A stretch of DNA of 64,000 bases from Brachionus koreanus (Eukaryota; Rotifera; Eurotatoria; Ploima; Brachionidae), in NCBI GenBank assembly GCA_016987375.1, contig PJRA01000274.1:964881-1028880 (forward strand). Reading direction: 5' to 3'. Made by a program: the position numbers and the translations under genes. Positions 63,287-64,000 of the stretch are shown here, in pieces. A model generated the notes under the pieces. That model ran no database searches. It had not been told where the DNA came from and saw only the letters and a program-made list of their open reading frames with translations. Numbering within the stretch: position 1 is the first letter of the stretch; each line of letters opens with the position of its first letter.

Positions 63287-63304
63287 TGGTGCTTCTAGTG
63301 TTAA
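63287..63304. mobile_element. Lone terminal repeat of the TTAA element
   Basis: TGGTGCTTCTAGTGTTAA is identical over 18 bases to the right end of the element at 42252-42454. No matching left end is found within the preceding 300 bases, and the sequence just inside differs, so this is a truncated copy or a different family member. Confidence 0.7.
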
Positions 63305-63574
63305 AAAGACTTGGTCGATTTTCAACATTTTCTAAGCTTACTCGTTATCTGAAACAGTTCTTGATATTTTAATTCATCAAAATTAGATTTAATTTAAAAA
63401 AAAATACACTAGAAAAAATTAAAATTTTAAAAATAAAAAAAAAAATTTATCAGAGTCTCGATGAAATGATTAATAGTTTTCAAAGTTTAGTTTAAGTGAT
63501 GAATCTTTGCCAATAAACAAAGTTGACTTGGGATGAAATTTATGTTCCAGCTTAAACGAAGAACAGTTTCAGAA

Positions 63575-63753
63575 CGGTAAAATGAAATGTTATCACATTT
63601 TTACATTTTCAAATTTTAATATTTTTTGTGTTTCATTTCAGAAACTCTCTTAAATTATTTGGTTATCAAAATAAATGTTAAAAATTTTCATATATTGCAC
63701 AAAATATCTAAATATTTGAAAATGTAAAAATGTGATATCATTTTCATTTTGCC
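63575..63753. mobile_element. Inverted-repeat (MITE-like) element
   Basis: GGTAAAATGAAATGTTATCACATTTTTACATTTTCAAAT-type sequence at 63575-63614 is matched in reverse complement by 63714-63753 with only about three differences over ~40 bases. The 99-bp interior is AT-rich and non-coding. No clear target-site duplication can be read. The long, well-kept arms suggest a recent foldback element. Confidence 0.75.
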
Positions 63754-64000
63754 TTCAGAGCTGAAAACTAAAAGAATTTAGCTTAAAATTTCTTTAATTC
63801 TTTAATTTTTAGTATTTATTTTGCTGCTCCTTAACTATCGAGCAATTTTTTGGTCTATTAAAATTTATTTCAATTATATTTTATATTTTTAAAATAAAAT
63901 CCTGCATTGACTGTGAATAATAAAAGTTTATAGCTTTAGGAAATTGGATATTTATTTTTTTGACTAGGGAGATAAAAATAGGAATTAGTGTTTTGTAATT

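Larger units (their letters stand above)
62888..64000. other. 3' flank of the Vasa-like gene, with transposon ends
   Basis: No gene seen to the window end. It contains a lone copy of the MITE end (63287-63304), a 16-bp palindrome next to it (63269-63284) and a separate 179-bp inverted-repeat element (63575-63753). Confidence 0.6.

Overview
The window is a piece of a compact, very AT-rich animal nuclear genome. Coding regions are intron-containing but tight. Almost all introns I could delimit are about 45-60 bp with GT..AG ends, all reading frames fit the standard code, and no bacterial operons, Shine-Dalgarno sites, tRNAs or rRNAs are visible. The gene set (a Vasa-like helicase, a BOULE/DAZ-like RRM protein, SPEF1, NOMO, STARD7, PPP1R3-type CBM21 protein, a three-LIM protein) is metazoan. 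The base composition and intron size would suit a small invertebrate such as a monogonont rotifer, but that assignment is inference and no species marker is present.

Layout. 1-8111: the 5' part of a BOULE/DAZ-like gene running off the left edge (-), two PLAC8/cornifelin-like paralogues (one -, one +) and between them a single-exon methyltransferase-like protein (-). 9561-13235: CKS1 (-), proteasome subunit Rpn8/PSMD7 (+), ENY2/Sus1 (-). 13647-17171: the splicing helicase DHX38/Prp16 (+, one exon). 18887-26850: NMNAT (+), a chromodomain protein of unknown function (-), NOMO (+). 29392-43311: five minus-strand features in a row: a glycogen-targeting PP1 regulatory subunit, a half-size ABC transporter of the ABCG/ABCH type, a three-LIM protein and RECQL4, separated by AT-rich spacers. 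43312-48940 is the largest gene-free stretch. 48941-62887: a DAPK/DRAK-like kinase (+), SPEF1 (+), protoporphyrinogen oxidase (-, with a probable one-base frameshift), RFC2 (+), STARD7 (+) and Vasa/DDX4 (+).

I rebuilt 12 multi-exon gene models by hand. In every model except PPOX the coding exons join in frame from ATG to stop with matching phases; the left-most gene is cut by the window edge. The genes are mostly unrelated housekeeping functions: DNA replication and repair (RFC2, RECQL4), splicing (DHX38), transcription and export (ENY2), cell cycle and proteasome (CKS1, Rpn8), and NAD and haem synthesis (NMNAT, PPOX). Two germline-type RNA factors (BOULE-like, Vasa) lie at opposite ends. Several pairs are head-to-head with short shared promoters (PPOX/RFC2 195 bp, ENY2/DHX38 411 bp) or tail-to-tail (SPEF1/PPOX 59 bp).

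I found no undescribed multi-gene system. The most interesting non-gene structures are small non-autonomous transposon-like elements: one with TTAA ends inside a RECQL4 intron, two other inverted-repeat elements, a dispersed ~100 bp repeat, and eroded retroelement-like sequence. The most interesting coding observation is the apparent frameshift in PPOX.
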